From JASJBU01 sp963790775 (GTDB lineage Bacteria; Pseudomonadota; Gammaproteobacteria; Chromatiales; Chromatiaceae), in NCBI GenBank assembly GCA_963790775.1, contig CAWBPR010000011.1, positions 727,714 through 791,713 of the forward strand: a stretch of DNA of 64,000 nt. The letters are read 5' to 3'. Position numbers and translations under genes: made by a program. The notes under the pieces were generated by a model. It ran no database searches. It was not told where the DNA came from and worked only from the letters and a program-made list of their open reading frames with translations. This document shows, piece after piece, positions 53,970 to 62,280 of the stretch (position 1 is its first letter; every line of letters begins with the position of its first letter).

Positions 53970-54200
53970 ATGCGTACCACGACACTCGATCCCATGTCCC
54001 TGAACGACGTGACCGATCTGGAAAATGCCCCATCCATCATTGAAGGTGAGGGTGATAACGCCATTAAGATCTACTTCGAAACGACGCAGAATCGGGACAA
54101 ATACCTCAATATGGAGCTTCATGGCTCAGGTGATATATCGGGGTTGAAGCAGATTTTCGATGAGATGGCGGACAACCCCAATACAGGTTCGATCAATTGA
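53970..54200 (+). CDS. Small acidic hypothetical protein, first gene of the right operon
   Basis: The frame is open further upstream, but the ATG at 53970 (MRTTTLDPMSLNDVTDL) gives a compact 76-residue acidic protein (DLENAPSIIEGEGDNAIKIYFETTQNRDKYLNMELHGSGD in part). The upstream part overlaps the boxed promoter, so that start is unlikely. The protein has no membrane segment or known domain. It begins the operon that runs through CbiX, a small protein, a broken VOC, trpB, an RnfG-like protein and a PNPOx-like protein, all closely spaced. Confidence 0.6.
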   Translation: MRTTTLDPMSLNDVTDLENAPSIIEGEGDNAIKIYFETTQNRDKYLNMELHGSGDISGLKQIFDEMADNPNTGSIN

Positions 54201-54314
54201 CAGATGGCAGTCGCCGGCAGGGAAGGGTGGTGTGCAGCGGCATACCAAGACCTATACAGGCCCTGCGAGACGTACAGCAGTTACAAAGAGTCCATTAGAA
54301 ACCTGGAGAAACAC

Positions 54315-54743
54315 ATGCAAGCACTACTATTGATTGCACATGGCAGCCGGCGCGAGGCCTCGAATCAAGAGGTGCGTGATCTGGCGGCGAGACTCACGGA
54401 AGTAGCAGGTAACCGGTTCGACCGAGTCGTACCCGCATTCCTTGAACTGGCTGAGCCAGACATATCTACAGGGGTTGGTCAATGTGCTGCAGCCGGAGCC
54501 ACCACCGTGACTGCTGTGCCTTACTTTCTTTCAGCAGGCCGGCATGTGGCAACGGATATCCCTGAAGAATTGGAGAAGGCCAGCCACCTCTATCCGCATC
54601 TGCTGATTCAACAGAGCGATTATCTCGGTAAGCATGAAAGTATCCCTGAGCTGTTGATGACCCTCGCACTGGGGCAGACGGATACCAGCGTCGAGCCTCA
54701 GGTCAGCGGGCAGTGCAATGAACGGGGCGAGGTGCGGACATGA
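54315..54743 (+). CDS. CbiX/SirB-type sirohydrochlorin chelatase (short form)
   Basis: The frame is open upstream, but the ATG at 54315 (MQALLLIAHGSRREASNQEV) follows a GGAGAA site (54305-54310) and gives 142 residues, the size of a single-domain CbiX. The key segment LIAHGSRREASNQEV contains the metal-binding His, and AVPYFLSAGRHVATDIPEEL carries the second conserved His. Short CbiX proteins insert Co, Fe or Ni into sirohydrochlorin or related tetrapyrroles. No siroheme, cobalamin or F430 genes are nearby. It overlaps the next gene as ATGA (54740-54743). Confidence 0.82.
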   Translation: MQALLLIAHGSRREASNQEVRDLAARLTEVAGNRFDRVVPAFLELAEPDISTGVGQCAAAGATTVTAVPYFLSAGRHVATDIPEELEKASHLYPHLLIQQSDYLGKHESIPELLMTLALGQTDTSVEPQVSGQCNERGEVRT

Positions 54744-54931
54744 GTGGCATCGATCCTTATGAATATCTCTCGCAAGTCTCGCTTAAGATGAATTCATTAA
54801 CCCAACAGGATGAAATTGAGACTGTTTTGGACGAAGTGGAGTATCTATACGAGGTGATACCGCCGGATCTGCAGCACCTGGCAGACCCTATCATTGAGGA
54901 ACTGCGCAAGCGATTGGAAGGTATGTCCTGA
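54740..54931 (+). CDS. Small conserved-looking hypothetical protein
   Basis: The 63-residue frame is coupled to the CbiX gene (ATGA). The protein is acidic and helical: MSGIDPYEYLSQVSLKMNSL, EIETVLDEVEYLYEVIPPDL and ADPIIEELRKRLEGM. The even spacing of charged and aliphatic residues supports a real coiled or helical protein. No homologue is recognised. It may be a partner of CbiX or of the following proteins. Confidence 0.6.
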   Translation: MSGIDPYEYLSQVSLKMNSLTQQDEIETVLDEVEYLYEVIPPDLQHLADPIIEELRKRLEGMS

Positions 54932-54974
54932 TCATGCAACAGAAACTGCAAGCCATAAGCGTTTCGAGATACCT

Positions 54975-55427
54975 ATGGAGACAACATTGAGCGAGTTGGG
55001 TCATGTGGTGTTTTATGTGCGGAACCTGGATGCATCGGTACGGTTCTATTCCGAGGCGGTAGGGCTAAAGGTCATGGGACGGATATTCAGAGGGCGTGGC
55101 GTCCTACTGAGCGGTGGTCGCACCCATCACGAACTGCTGCTCTTAGAGGTTGGAGATACCGACGGACCTCCGCGGGGAAAACGCATCGGGCTCTATCACG
55201 CCGGCTGGAAGGTTGGTGACGATCTGGACACCCTGGCGCTTGTTCGCCAGCGGGTAGCCGACGCCAGGTTCGTCTTCGACGGACTCGCTGACCACACCGT
55301 CAGTCAGAGCATCTAGCTAAGAGACCCGGATGGAAACGAGGTGGAACTCTATGTGGATAATCCCGCTATCGATTGGCGCAATGATCAGGGCTGGATGAAT
55401 GCACCGGTAAAACCCCTGGAACTTTAG
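54975..55427 (+). pseudogene. VOC/glyoxalase-fold gene with an in-frame amber stop
   Basis: From the ATG at 54975 the frame reads METTLSELGHVVFYVRNLDASVRFYSEAVGLKVMG and continues as a single-domain VOC protein. An amber TAG stands at 55314-55316, directly before LRDPDGNEVELYVDN, which carries the metal-ligand Glu of the family and completes the domain. The same frame then runs to TAG at 55425-55427. A Tyr codon usually sits at this position (SIY-LRDPDGNEVEL), so TAG is a single-base change from TAC or TAT. Without the C-terminal part the protein would lack its last metal ligand. Confidence 0.85.
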
Positions 55428-55465
55428 TGAATCGATCTCAAAGACTGACTGTGTCAGGAGTCTAA

Positions 55466-56671
55466 ATGTCTATAAACCTATCCGAGCTACCCGACCCACA
55501 AGGCCATTTCGGCCCCTATGGAGGGATGTTCGTTGCCGAAACCCTGATGGAGCCATTAGAAGAACTGCGGATGGCTTATGAGCAATATCTCAACGATCCG
55601 GAATTTATCGCTGAACTGGATGAGGATTTACGGCAGTACGTAGGACGGCCTTCGCCGATCTACCATGCAGAGGGACTGAGCCAGGATCTCGGTGGGGCAC
55701 AGATCTTCCTTAAGCGTGAGGATCTGAACCATACCGGCTCGCACAAGATCAATAACTCCATCGGTCAGGCGCTGCTGGCCCGCCGCATGGGGAAGACACG
55801 AATCATTGCAGAAACCGGCGCCGGTCAACATGGCGTGGCGACCGCCACGGTGGCAGCGCGTCTGGGACTCGAGTGCGTGGTGTACATGGGTGAGGTGGAT
55901 ATAGAGCGGCAACAGTCCAATGTCTATCGCATGCGGATGCTGGGAACCGAAGTACGTTCCGTGTCATCCGGTTCACGTACCCTGAAGGATGCCCTGAATG
56001 AGGCGATGCGTGACTGGGTCACGAATATCGACGATACCTTCTATATCATCGGCACGGTCGCTGGGCCGCATCCCTACCCGGTCATGGTGCGGGATTTTCA
56101 GGCCGTTATAGGACGTGAGGCACGCTCACAGATACAGCAGATGACCGGCAGGTTACCGGATGCCCTGATTGCCTGTGTCGGCGGCGGGTCGAATGCAATA
56201 GGCCTGTTTCATCCTTTTCTCAACGATCTCGACGTTGCCATCTATGGTGTGGAGGCCGGTGGCGAGGGTCTCGAAACCGGTGCTCATGCAGCACCGCTGT
56301 GCTCCGGCCGGCCTGGTGTCCTGCACGGCAATCGCACCTATCTGATGGAAGCGGGTGATGGTCAGATCACAGAGACCCATTCAATCTCTGCCGGATTGGA
56401 TTATCCAGGAGTGGGTCCGGAGCATGCCTGGCTGAAGGACAGCGGCCGCGCTACCTATGTAGCTGTCACTGACAAGGAGGCCCTGGATGCCTTCCATAGG
56501 CTCAGTTTGACTGAAGGCATCATCCCGGCACTCGAGAGTAGTCATGCGATAGCGCAAGCGATCAAGATGGCGCCATCGATGGCTAATGACCGCATCCTGC
56601 TGCTAAACCTTTCAGGGCGTGGTGACAAGGATATGCATACCGTGGCCAAGCTTGAAGCCTCTGTCTTATGA
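55466..56671 (+). CDS. trpB: Tryptophan synthase beta chain-like protein TrpB
   Basis: This 401-residue protein is a full TrpB. The PLP lysine is in LNHTGSHKINNSIGQA, GAGQHGVATATVAARLGLECVVYMG follows, and the C-terminal GGGSNAIGLFHPFL phosphate-binding loop is present. It would convert indole and serine to tryptophan. TrpA, trpC and trpF are not adjacent. Its position in a putatively regulated operon beside CbiX- and RnfG-like genes differs from the usual trpFBA unit, so it may be a second, condition-specific copy. Confidence 0.95.
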   Translation: MSINLSELPDPQGHFGPYGGMFVAETLMEPLEELRMAYEQYLNDPEFIAELDEDLRQYVGRPSPIYHAEGLSQDLGGAQIFLKREDLNHTGSHKINNSIGQALLARRMGKTRIIAETGAGQHGVATATVAARLGLECVVYMGEVDIERQQSNVYRMRMLGTEVRSVSSGSRTLKDALNEAMRDWVTNIDDTFYIIGTVAGPHPYPVMVRDFQAVIGREARSQIQQMTGRLPDALIACVGGGSNAIGLFHPFLNDLDVAIYGVEAGGEGLETGAHAAPLCSGRPGVLHGNRTYLMEAGDGQITETHSISAGLDYPGVGPEHAWLKDSGRATYVAVTDKEALDAFHRLSLTEGIIPALESSHAIAQAIKMAPSMANDRILLLNLSGRGDKDMHTVAKLEASVL

Positions 56672-56706
56672 ATCTCCCCTTCGTTACCTGCCAACGGGTT
56701 AAATAA

Positions 56707-57345
56707 ATGCAATCGGGACAGCTCAGGCAACTGATAGCAGCCGGTCTGCTCGGTTGCTTTGCTATGCTGGGGACAGGCCTGGTGGCGGTTACCCACGAGT
56801 ATACCCATGAACGCATTGTAGAGAATCAGCGGCAGCTGCAAATGCGCCAGTTAGGCCAACTGATCCCGCTACAGCATGTCGACAATGATTTATTGACCGA
56901 CGTCATCACTATCAGCGCGCCCCAGACCCTGAATGCGGAAACGACTATGGTCTATCGCGCACGCAGAGACGGCCAAAACATCGCCGCCGTGTTCAGTCCG
57001 GTGGTAGCGCACGGCTATGCTGGCTCCATCCACTTGATTGTCGCCGTGCAGCACAATGGTACCCTGGCTGGTGTTCGGGTGCTTCAGCATCGAGAGACGC
57101 CTGGCCTGGGAGACAGGGTGGAGGTAGAGCGTTCTGATTGGATTTACAGCTTCAATCATCGAGCATTGGATGCCCCCGGTCCTGAGGGTTGGCGAATCAA
57201 AAGGGATGGTGGAGTCTTCGATCAGTTCACCGGCGCTTCGATAACGCCTCGCGGTGTTGTCAATGCGGTATATGCCACTTTGAAATATTACGCTGCCAAC
57301 CGTGACAGGTTGTTTGCCAAACCATCAGAAGAACAGCTAATTTGA
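56707..57345 (+). CDS. RnfG/RsxG-like FMN-binding membrane protein
   Basis: This 212-residue protein has one N-terminal membrane helix (about 10-30) and an FMN-binding domain. The segment VFDQFTGASITPRGVVNAVYATLKYY fits the flavinylation motif Dxx(S/T)GA(S/T), with Ser in the acceptor position instead of the usual Thr. RnfG carries covalent FMN in the Rnf electron-transport complex, but rnfA-F are not adjacent. Stand-alone RnfG-like proteins may deliver electrons to a periplasmic or membrane acceptor. It is in one operon with trpB and a flavin-linked PNPOx-like gene. Confidence 0.85.
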   Translation: MQSGQLRQLIAAGLLGCFAMLGTGLVAVTHEYTHERIVENQRQLQMRQLGQLIPLQHVDNDLLTDVITISAPQTLNAETTMVYRARRDGQNIAAVFSPVVAHGYAGSIHLIVAVQHNGTLAGVRVLQHRETPGLGDRVEVERSDWIYSFNHRALDAPGPEGWRIKRDGGVFDQFTGASITPRGVVNAVYATLKYYAANRDRLFAKPSEEQLI

Positions 57346-57403
57346 TAGTCTTGGATTTGTGAATTTTGACGGGCAGCATTATGGTAATTAAAGGGTGAAT
57401 CTA

Positions 57404-57922
57404 ATGGGAGAATCAAACGATACGATGCCGTATGAGCCGAAATCTTCTGGTTCTCTTAAGCAGCCTTGTGAAGGAAGCTTATGTGACAGCATCCATCTAC
57501 TGATGACAAGTCAGCCTTATGCTGTGTTGTGCACTCAAGGTGCAGGTCAGCCTTACGGCTCCGTGATTGCTTTTGCGGTAAATTCACAATTAAATGCGGC
57601 GGTATTTGCCACACCTATTGCCACACATAAGTATCGCCTGCTCACTGAATGCGATCAGGTTGCTTTGGTTATCGATAATCGGGCCGATGAGCATGCCATT
57701 GACGATTTAGGTATCGATGCACTGACTGCAACGGGGCGGGCGATCATGTTGAGTAATGTGGGTGAGATAGAAACCTGCAAGCAAGACCTGATACTAAGGC
57801 ATCCGCATATGCATGAATTCATTGACTCGCCAAATAATGCTTATTTTCGTATTCAAATCCAACGCTATCTGCATGTGACTCGACTGAGTCAAGTGAATGA
57901 ATGGTTTCCTCCTCAAGCTTGA
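57404..57922 (+). CDS. PNPOx-like flavin/split-barrel protein
   Basis: The ATG at 57404 is preferred over GTG 57395 because AAAGGG lies nine bases upstream. The 172-residue protein has the split-barrel pattern of the pyridoxamine-phosphate-oxidase-like superfamily: LLMTSQPYAVLCTQGAGQPYGSVIAFAVNSQLNAAVFATP and HKYRLLTECDQVALVIDNRADE in part. Such proteins bind FMN, F420 or haem. Specificity cannot be given. It ends the right-hand operon. Confidence 0.78.
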   Translation: MGESNDTMPYEPKSSGSLKQPCEGSLCDSIHLLMTSQPYAVLCTQGAGQPYGSVIAFAVNSQLNAAVFATPIATHKYRLLTECDQVALVIDNRADEHAIDDLGIDALTATGRAIMLSNVGEIETCKQDLILRHPHMHEFIDSPNNAYFRIQIQRYLHVTRLSQVNEWFPPQA

Positions 57923-58113
57923 GTTGAGTTAGTAAGCAAATAATACCCAGATTGTTGTTAAGATCTTTTCACCTACTGATGCCCGTGGCTGATGGCACGG
58001 GCAAGCAGTTAAATAAATCAGTTGGAAAATCTAACAATGCTTCATCTGTTAGAACAAACTACATTTATGCATTTCATCCCTCCAGCAACCCGGTCTTGCC
58101 TGTTGCATCTGCA

Positions 58114-58407
58114 TTAAGGTCTAGTCTTTTGTTGAGTGCGTTTTGCATCGCTATGAGGTAAATAGGTGACTGCCAGCAGTATTGTGATAGGGGCTGCCAT
58201 GAACCATGGAAACTGATTGCTTAATACAATGACTGCTATTGAGCCCAGTAACAAGAAATAACCAGCCATACCGAGTACATAGACGGTAGGACTCTGTTGA
58301 GACCAATCTGCTCTCAACCAGTGACTTATGGTTGAACCGGCGCTATTGATTTTGCCATTGGATGATTGCTGGTGTGGATGGTTGTAATTTGCGGTTATGG
58401 TTGTCAT
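58114..58407 (-). CDS. Small membrane protein with a polar N-terminal tail
   Basis: This 97-residue protein has a polar N-terminus of about 35 residues and then two membrane helices (VYVLGMAGYFLLLGSIAVIVL and FPWFMAAPITILLAVTYL) with a basic C-terminus. Its start overlaps the stop of a probable upstream small gene (ATGA at 58404-58407). That coupling, and the clear hydrophobic pattern, support it as a real gene. No homologue is recognised. Confidence 0.65.
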   Translation of the reverse strand: MTTITANYNHPHQQSSNGKINSAGSTISHWLRADWSQQSPTVYVLGMAGYFLLLGSIAVIVLSNQFPWFMAAPITILLAVTYLPHSDAKRTQQKTRP

Positions 58408-58582
58408 TGGTCTGCCTCCAGATTATTGCGGTATTTATGAATTTGTTCTGAAAGATGCTCATGATTAATAAACAGCTTTCCGTCCTTCACTACTGGTAGA
58501 TCAAACTCCAATGCTACTTGGCTTTAAGCGGTAATGTGTCAGCTGCAAGAAAAGCCCTACAGTCTCGAAATACACTTCTCAA
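58404..58582 (-). pseudogene. Probable frameshifted small gene upstream of the 97-residue membrane protein
   Basis: On the minus strand one frame reads LRSVFRDCRAFLAADTLPLKAK and then TAG. A frame shifted by one base continues VALEFDLPVVKDGKLFINHEHLSEQIHKYRNN and ends with TGA at 58404-58406, coupled to the next ATG. Joined, they make a plausible 60-residue protein. Each piece alone looks like part of a coding frame. The upstream TTG at 58582 is the only start found and lies very close to a promoter (TTGACA/TAATCT at 58615-58588), so the true start is unclear. Confidence 0.4.
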
Positions 58583-58587
58583 CTATA

Positions 58588-58640
58588 AGATTAGTAGATG
58601 TACAATATATGTCAAATAATAACTATACAATACATGTACA
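58588..58640 (-). promoter_or_regulatory. Minus-strand promoter overlapped by TGTACA boxes
   Basis: A TTGACA at 58615-58610 and a TAATCT at 58593-58588 (16-bp spacer) form a good sigma-70 promoter on the minus strand. A TGTACA core (58599-58604) sits inside the spacer. Two more cores lie upstream, CTATACAATAC and ATGTACAGTTG, as consecutive 11-bp units at 58623-58644. The same cores occur at the other regulated promoters of this region. Confidence 0.55.
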
Positions 58641-58644
58641 GTTG

Positions 58645-59065
58645 GTGTTGTGCGTCTGGCTTTGTGCTGAGATGACAATAGATTCAAGGGCTTAAAGGAA
58701 CGTATGGTCATTTGTCTTTGCCTTTCCCTGGTCAGAGATCCTATGGCTGTATGCAGGGAGGCTCCAGCTCGTTCTATGGTGAGTTCTATGACCTGTGTGT
58801 ATTGTGGGGTACTTCAAGGACGAAAGTGCCAAAGCGACAGCTCTCTGGTTTCGAAACTAGGTCAGAAATTTCAGAGGATAGAGTTTCTGAGCGACAGGAT
58901 GTGTTGTTTCAACGGTTGATTTTTACAAGGAGATCGTTTTCAACCACATCCGTTAACAATAAGAGACGTAGGTACTGAGAGCAAATGAACTATGTGCAAT
59001 GAATAATGCGCTTCGGCTTGTGACCTATCCCTTCGAGGAACTCACCTTATGCATACTCCCTGATA
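58645..59065. other. Region without a clear gene
   Basis: Two overlapping plus-strand frames lie at 58704-58978, but they are low in typical coding features and share the same DNA in different phases. I see no domain or coding bias that decides between them. The stretch is treated as non-coding or a remnant. Confidence 0.4.
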
Positions 59066-59251
59066 TTAATCCCGAAATGTAATTACCGTACTCTCCCCAT
59101 GGCTCACCAGCCTTTCTTGGTGCTTGGAAGTGGCCTGGCTGTCAAAATATTGAAAGGCGACATACAGACTGAGAATGGTGGTAAAGACAATCAAGGTCGT
59201 TAGAGATTTAATCAAGCCGTTCAGCAAAATGGATTTTGACTTTATGAGCAT
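59066..59251 (-). CDS. Small single-helix membrane protein
   Basis: This 61-residue frame has a basic start (MLIKSKSILLNGLIKSL), one membrane helix (LTTLIVFTTILSLYVAF) and a polar C-terminus (DSQATSKHQERLVSHGESTVITFRD). A GAGGT ribosome site lies upstream of the ATG. No homologue is recognised. It lies downstream of the fasciclin gene on the same strand, beyond a hairpin. Confidence 0.5.
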   Translation of the reverse strand: MLIKSKSILLNGLIKSLTTLIVFTTILSLYVAFQYFDSQATSKHQERLVSHGESTVITFRD

Positions 59252-59442
59252 TTTTTCAGTACCTCGCTGTTATGAGCTGTGTCTACCCGTATGACGCAGG
59301 TTACGTTTTCACAATCATGTATTACAAATCATCATCAATAGTGTTGTTGATCATCTAATCTAGACAACTGCCTCTAAGCTCGTAGCTTAGTATCACTGCA
59401 CCACATCATAAGCAATGCGTCTTACCCGGGAAAAATCCATAT

Positions 59443-59484
59443 CGGAGTCACAATCAATCACACATCTTTTCGATTGTGACTCCG
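59443..59484 (-). terminator. Hairpin downstream of the fasciclin gene
   Basis: CGGAGTCACAATC at 59443-59455 pairs perfectly with GATTGTGACTCCG at 59472-59484, leaving a 16-base loop. Read on the minus strand, a short T-run follows after a few bases. It lies 66 bp beyond the fasciclin stop and could terminate that transcript. Confidence 0.45.
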
Positions 59485-59549
59485 AAATCTTATACCAAGG
59501 TTTCAATCAAATCTGTCACCTTTGATCTGCCTGGGTTATGAATGATCAA

Positions 59550-60236
59550 TCAAGAAGCAGCAGGCAAGATTACCTTGTCGATGACATGTATCACACCATT
59601 GCTGGTCATGATATCGGTCTTGATAACATTCGCACCGTCAACCTTGACCCCGTCGGTGATGTCAATGTTGATTTCTTGACCCTGTACAGTCATAACCTTG
59701 TTTAGATTGACTACGTCTTTCGCCATCACTTTGCCCGGTACTACATGATAGGTGAGCACATTGGTCAAGGCTTCTTTATCTGCCAACAGGGCGTCCAGCT
59801 GATCTTTGGGAATCTTTGCGAATGCCTCGTCTGTCGGAGCAAAAACAGTAAAAGGTCCTTCACCTTTCAATGTACTGACTAAATCTGCTGCTTTAATCGC
59901 AGTCACTAGCATGTTAAAGCTACCTGCAGAAATAGCTGTATTCACTATATCATCATGTTTTGCAGTTTCATGATGTGCTGCCTTATGCATCATGGGTTTT
60001 GTGTAGTTTTTGTATGCAGTATCGCTATTAACCACAGGCAGATAGTATTTCATCACCGGATGATTGCTATATTGCCTTCCATTGTATGCCATGACAGATG
60101 GATTATTATAAACAGCCATATCACCCGTAGGTTTGTTTTTCATACAATTTCCTGCAAGCGCAGAAGATGAATACAGGGCTAGCGACAGGCTAGTCATTGC
60201 TATAGTTTTGGCAAGATTTGGATAAATATGTTTCAT
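59550..60236 (-). CDS. Exported fasciclin (FAS1) domain protein
   Basis: This 228-residue protein has a signal peptide (about 1-28; TIAMTSLSLALYSSSALAG) and an N-terminal His/Lys-rich linker. A single FAS1 domain (about 95-225) contains DDIVNTAISAGSFNMLVTAIKAADLVSTLKGEGPFTVFAPTDEAFA, YHVVPGKVMAKDVV and GVIHVIDKVILPA. FAS1 domains mediate adhesion or binding at the cell surface or in the periplasm. Similar exported FAS1 proteins are often co-regulated with light- and singlet-oxygen-responsive genes. TGTACA boxes lie 100-140 bp upstream of the start. Confidence 0.9.
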   Translation of the reverse strand: MKHIYPNLAKTIAMTSLSLALYSSSALAGNCMKNKPTGDMAVYNNPSVMAYNGRQYSNHPVMKYYLPVVNSDTAYKNYTKPMMHKAAHHETAKHDDIVNTAISAGSFNMLVTAIKAADLVSTLKGEGPFTVFAPTDEAFAKIPKDQLDALLADKEALTNVLTYHVVPGKVMAKDVVNLNKVMTVQGQEINIDITDGVKVDGANVIKTDIMTSNGVIHVIDKVILPAAS

Positions 60237-60340
60237 CTACATTCTCCGGCTATCTTTTTTCACGCGTTCTTAAAAATGCTGCGCCTATCGATTGGATGTT
60301 CGTTGGCACAGCCTCATTCCTACTACAAATCCAGAATATA

Positions 60341-60379
60341 TGTACATAACGTACAAATATAATATCAATTGTATATACA
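60341..60379 (-). promoter_or_regulatory. TGTACA/TGTATA boxes upstream of the fasciclin gene
   Basis: TGTACA (60341-60346), CGTACA (60350-60355) and the palindrome TGTATATACA (60370-60379) cluster 105-143 bp before the fasciclin ATG at 60236. A TTGATA -35-like element (60363-60368 on the minus strand) lies between them. A -10 could not be assigned. Confidence 0.45.
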
Positions 60380-60447
60380 GAAGTTAGACCATCCATGAGT
60401 GGTTCGCAAGCAGCCATATCCCTTGTAAATTGAGGGAAAAGGCTTAT

Positions 60448-60606
60448 ATGGCACCACCGATGCAGTTACCAGGTTTTTTTGTACTGACGCCAACCAGCAG
60501 CCATGCTGCTCGTCACTCGGTTTTCGAAACCGCTTACTCTCAGCTCTTAACGACTGATGTAATAACTCAATCTTCGTGGCCAGCGGAGGTATGGAATCTT
60601 TCCTGA
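60448..60606 (+). CDS. Possible 52-codon ORF opposite the fasciclin promoter
   Basis: An ATG at 60448 follows a GAGGGAAAAGG site (60432-60442) and opens 52 codons (MAPPMQLPGFFVLTPTSSHA and onwards) to TGA at 60606. The gap 60237-60673 otherwise contains only the boxed promoter. There is no known domain, so chance is not excluded. If real, it could be divergently expressed from the same boxes as the fasciclin gene. Confidence 0.25.
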   Translation: MAPPMQLPGFFVLTPTSSHAARHSVFETAYSQLLTTDVITQSSWPAEVWNLS

Positions 60607-60673
60607 AGTGGGATATTCCGCTTTACGCATCAGGGTTTTTAATGGGCACTCGATAGGATAAAGATACTCAAGA

Positions 60674-62155
60674 TTAAACTTCAGGGGGCATTGACTCAGC
60701 ACGTCGACAGATCTCGCGCACTGTGCCTTTGAAGATCGGTTTGTGGAGTGGCGCGAAGCTGTACCAATATAATAATCCCCAGACGCCGGCGGGATGCCAA
60801 TGGGCGGTCATGGTTAGCCGGGTTCCCCCGGTTTTCAGGGGCTCGAGTTCGAATTCCAGCATACCAGCGCCGGGAGCTTTCATTCCAAAAGACAGGCTCA
60901 GACGCCTCTCCGGCTCTAAACCCAGCACTTTCCAGGAATCGATGCGGTCGCCAATGCGTAGTTCAATGGCATGACGCCGTCCCTTGCTGCGCCCCGATCC
61001 GCTGGCGAACCCGTTCAGTAACTCACGGAGTTGCCACAGGCTGTTCATATAGTAGTAACCATTGTCACCACCGATGGCCGTGACTATGCGCCAGATCGAG
61101 GCTGCATTTGCACTGCTCTCGGCGCTCTGGGCGACATGCTTGGCGTAATAGGCGTAGTCAATTCTTTGTTTACGTACGGCAAAGGCGCCCTCGGTCCAGC
61201 GGGCCACTACCCCTGAACTGCTGCGCTCAGCCGCAAATGCCGCCTCAACCGCCTCACGAAAACCGAGCAGTTGCTGGGGCACCAGTCTCCGCAACTCCGC
61301 ATCGTCGGCAAGGAAATCATGTTTAAGACCTCCGATCAGGGCGCGGGCCACATTAGTGGGTACAGCGGTGATGAGCCTCAGCCAATAGGAGGAAAGTTCC
61401 GGCGTCAGCACCGGTAGAGGAATGATCCACGGAGGACGACGGTCGCCAGCCTCGGCAAGGATACGCATCATTGCGGCATAGGTGAGTGTTTCCGGGCCGC
61501 CGGCATCGAACACGCGCCCCTCAACAGCATCGAGACGAGGCAACTGCACCAGGTAAGTCAGCAGATTGTCCAGCGCGATGGGTGGTGACTTGGCCTGCAC
61601 CCAGCGCGGCGTCAGCATCAGGGGCAGGTGATAGACCAGGTCTCTCATCACCTCGAAGGCGGCGGAACCGGCACCGACTACGATACCGGCGCGCAATTCA
61701 ATCACTGGAACACTACCACGGCGCAACCGCTCTCCGGTTTGTCGACGGGAGACGATATGCTCGCTGTCAGCATCATCCGGAACCAGTCCTCCCAGGTAGA
61801 CGATGCGTCGAACGCCGGCGTTTTCAGCCGCCCGGGCGAAGTTCGAGGCGGCCTGCAGGTCAAGCTGTCCGAAATGTTTGCCGGCGCCCATCGAATGCAC
61901 CAGATAATAGGCGATCTCCACCCCTGCCAGGGCTGAATCCAGACTGGCCGGCACAAGGGCATCGGCCTCAACCAATTCCGCAGTGCTCCAGTCCCTTGAT
62001 TCCAACACCTGGATATCCCGGGAGCTGGCCCGCACCGGTATACCTTCATCGATAAGTCGCTGAACCAGATGGCTGCCGATATAGCCGCTGGCTCCAAGCA
62101 CCAGACAGAGACCGGCTTTCTTCGTTTTAAGTTTGATACGATGACGTGCAATCAT
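60674..62155 (-). CDS. SDR-type NAD(P)-binding protein with a C-terminal DUF2867 domain
   Basis: This 493-residue protein has an N-terminal Rossmann domain (CLVLGASGYIGSHLVQRL, AYYLVHSMGAGKHFGQLDLQAASNFARAAENAGVRRIVYLGGL in part; about 14-320), typical of atypical SDR epimerase-like proteins, and a C-terminal DUF2867 domain (about 355-490). DUF2867 is a START/SRPBCC-like fold that could hold a lipid or hydrophobic ligand. This fusion is known from bacterial light/singlet-oxygen-inducible gene sets, where its role is unclear. It is the last gene of a minus-strand run with the DUF4174 and cupredoxin genes. The 125-bp gap upstream has no clear boxes. Confidence 0.92.
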   Translation of the reverse strand: MIARHRIKLKTKKAGLCLVLGASGYIGSHLVQRLIDEGIPVRASSRDIQVLESRDWSTAELVEADALVPASLDSALAGVEIAYYLVHSMGAGKHFGQLDLQAASNFARAAENAGVRRIVYLGGLVPDDADSEHIVSRRQTGERLRRGSVPVIELRAGIVVGAGSAAFEVMRDLVYHLPLMLTPRWVQAKSPPIALDNLLTYLVQLPRLDAVEGRVFDAGGPETLTYAAMMRILAEAGDRRPPWIIPLPVLTPELSSYWLRLITAVPTNVARALIGGLKHDFLADDAELRRLVPQQLLGFREAVEAAFAAERSSSGVVARWTEGAFAVRKQRIDYAYYAKHVAQSAESSANAASIWRIVTAIGGDNGYYYMNSLWQLRELLNGFASGSGRSKGRRHAIELRIGDRIDSWKVLGLEPERRLSLSFGMKAPGAGMLEFELEPLKTGGTRLTMTAHWHPAGVWGLLYWYSFAPLHKPIFKGTVREICRRAESMPPEV

Positions 62156-62280
62156 TTAAGTAATCCAGAGTCCTTTCTTTGGACAGCGTTGTAAGCCAAG
62201 AATATGAGCATGTGCAAAGCTGGAACGAAGCTAAAGACTGCCTGCTGTTTTAATCATGATCGATCACACAGCTTGGCAGA

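Noticed and set aside
58704..58978. Two overlapping plus-strand ORFs
   Set aside because: They share DNA in different phases and show no domain or consistent coding character.
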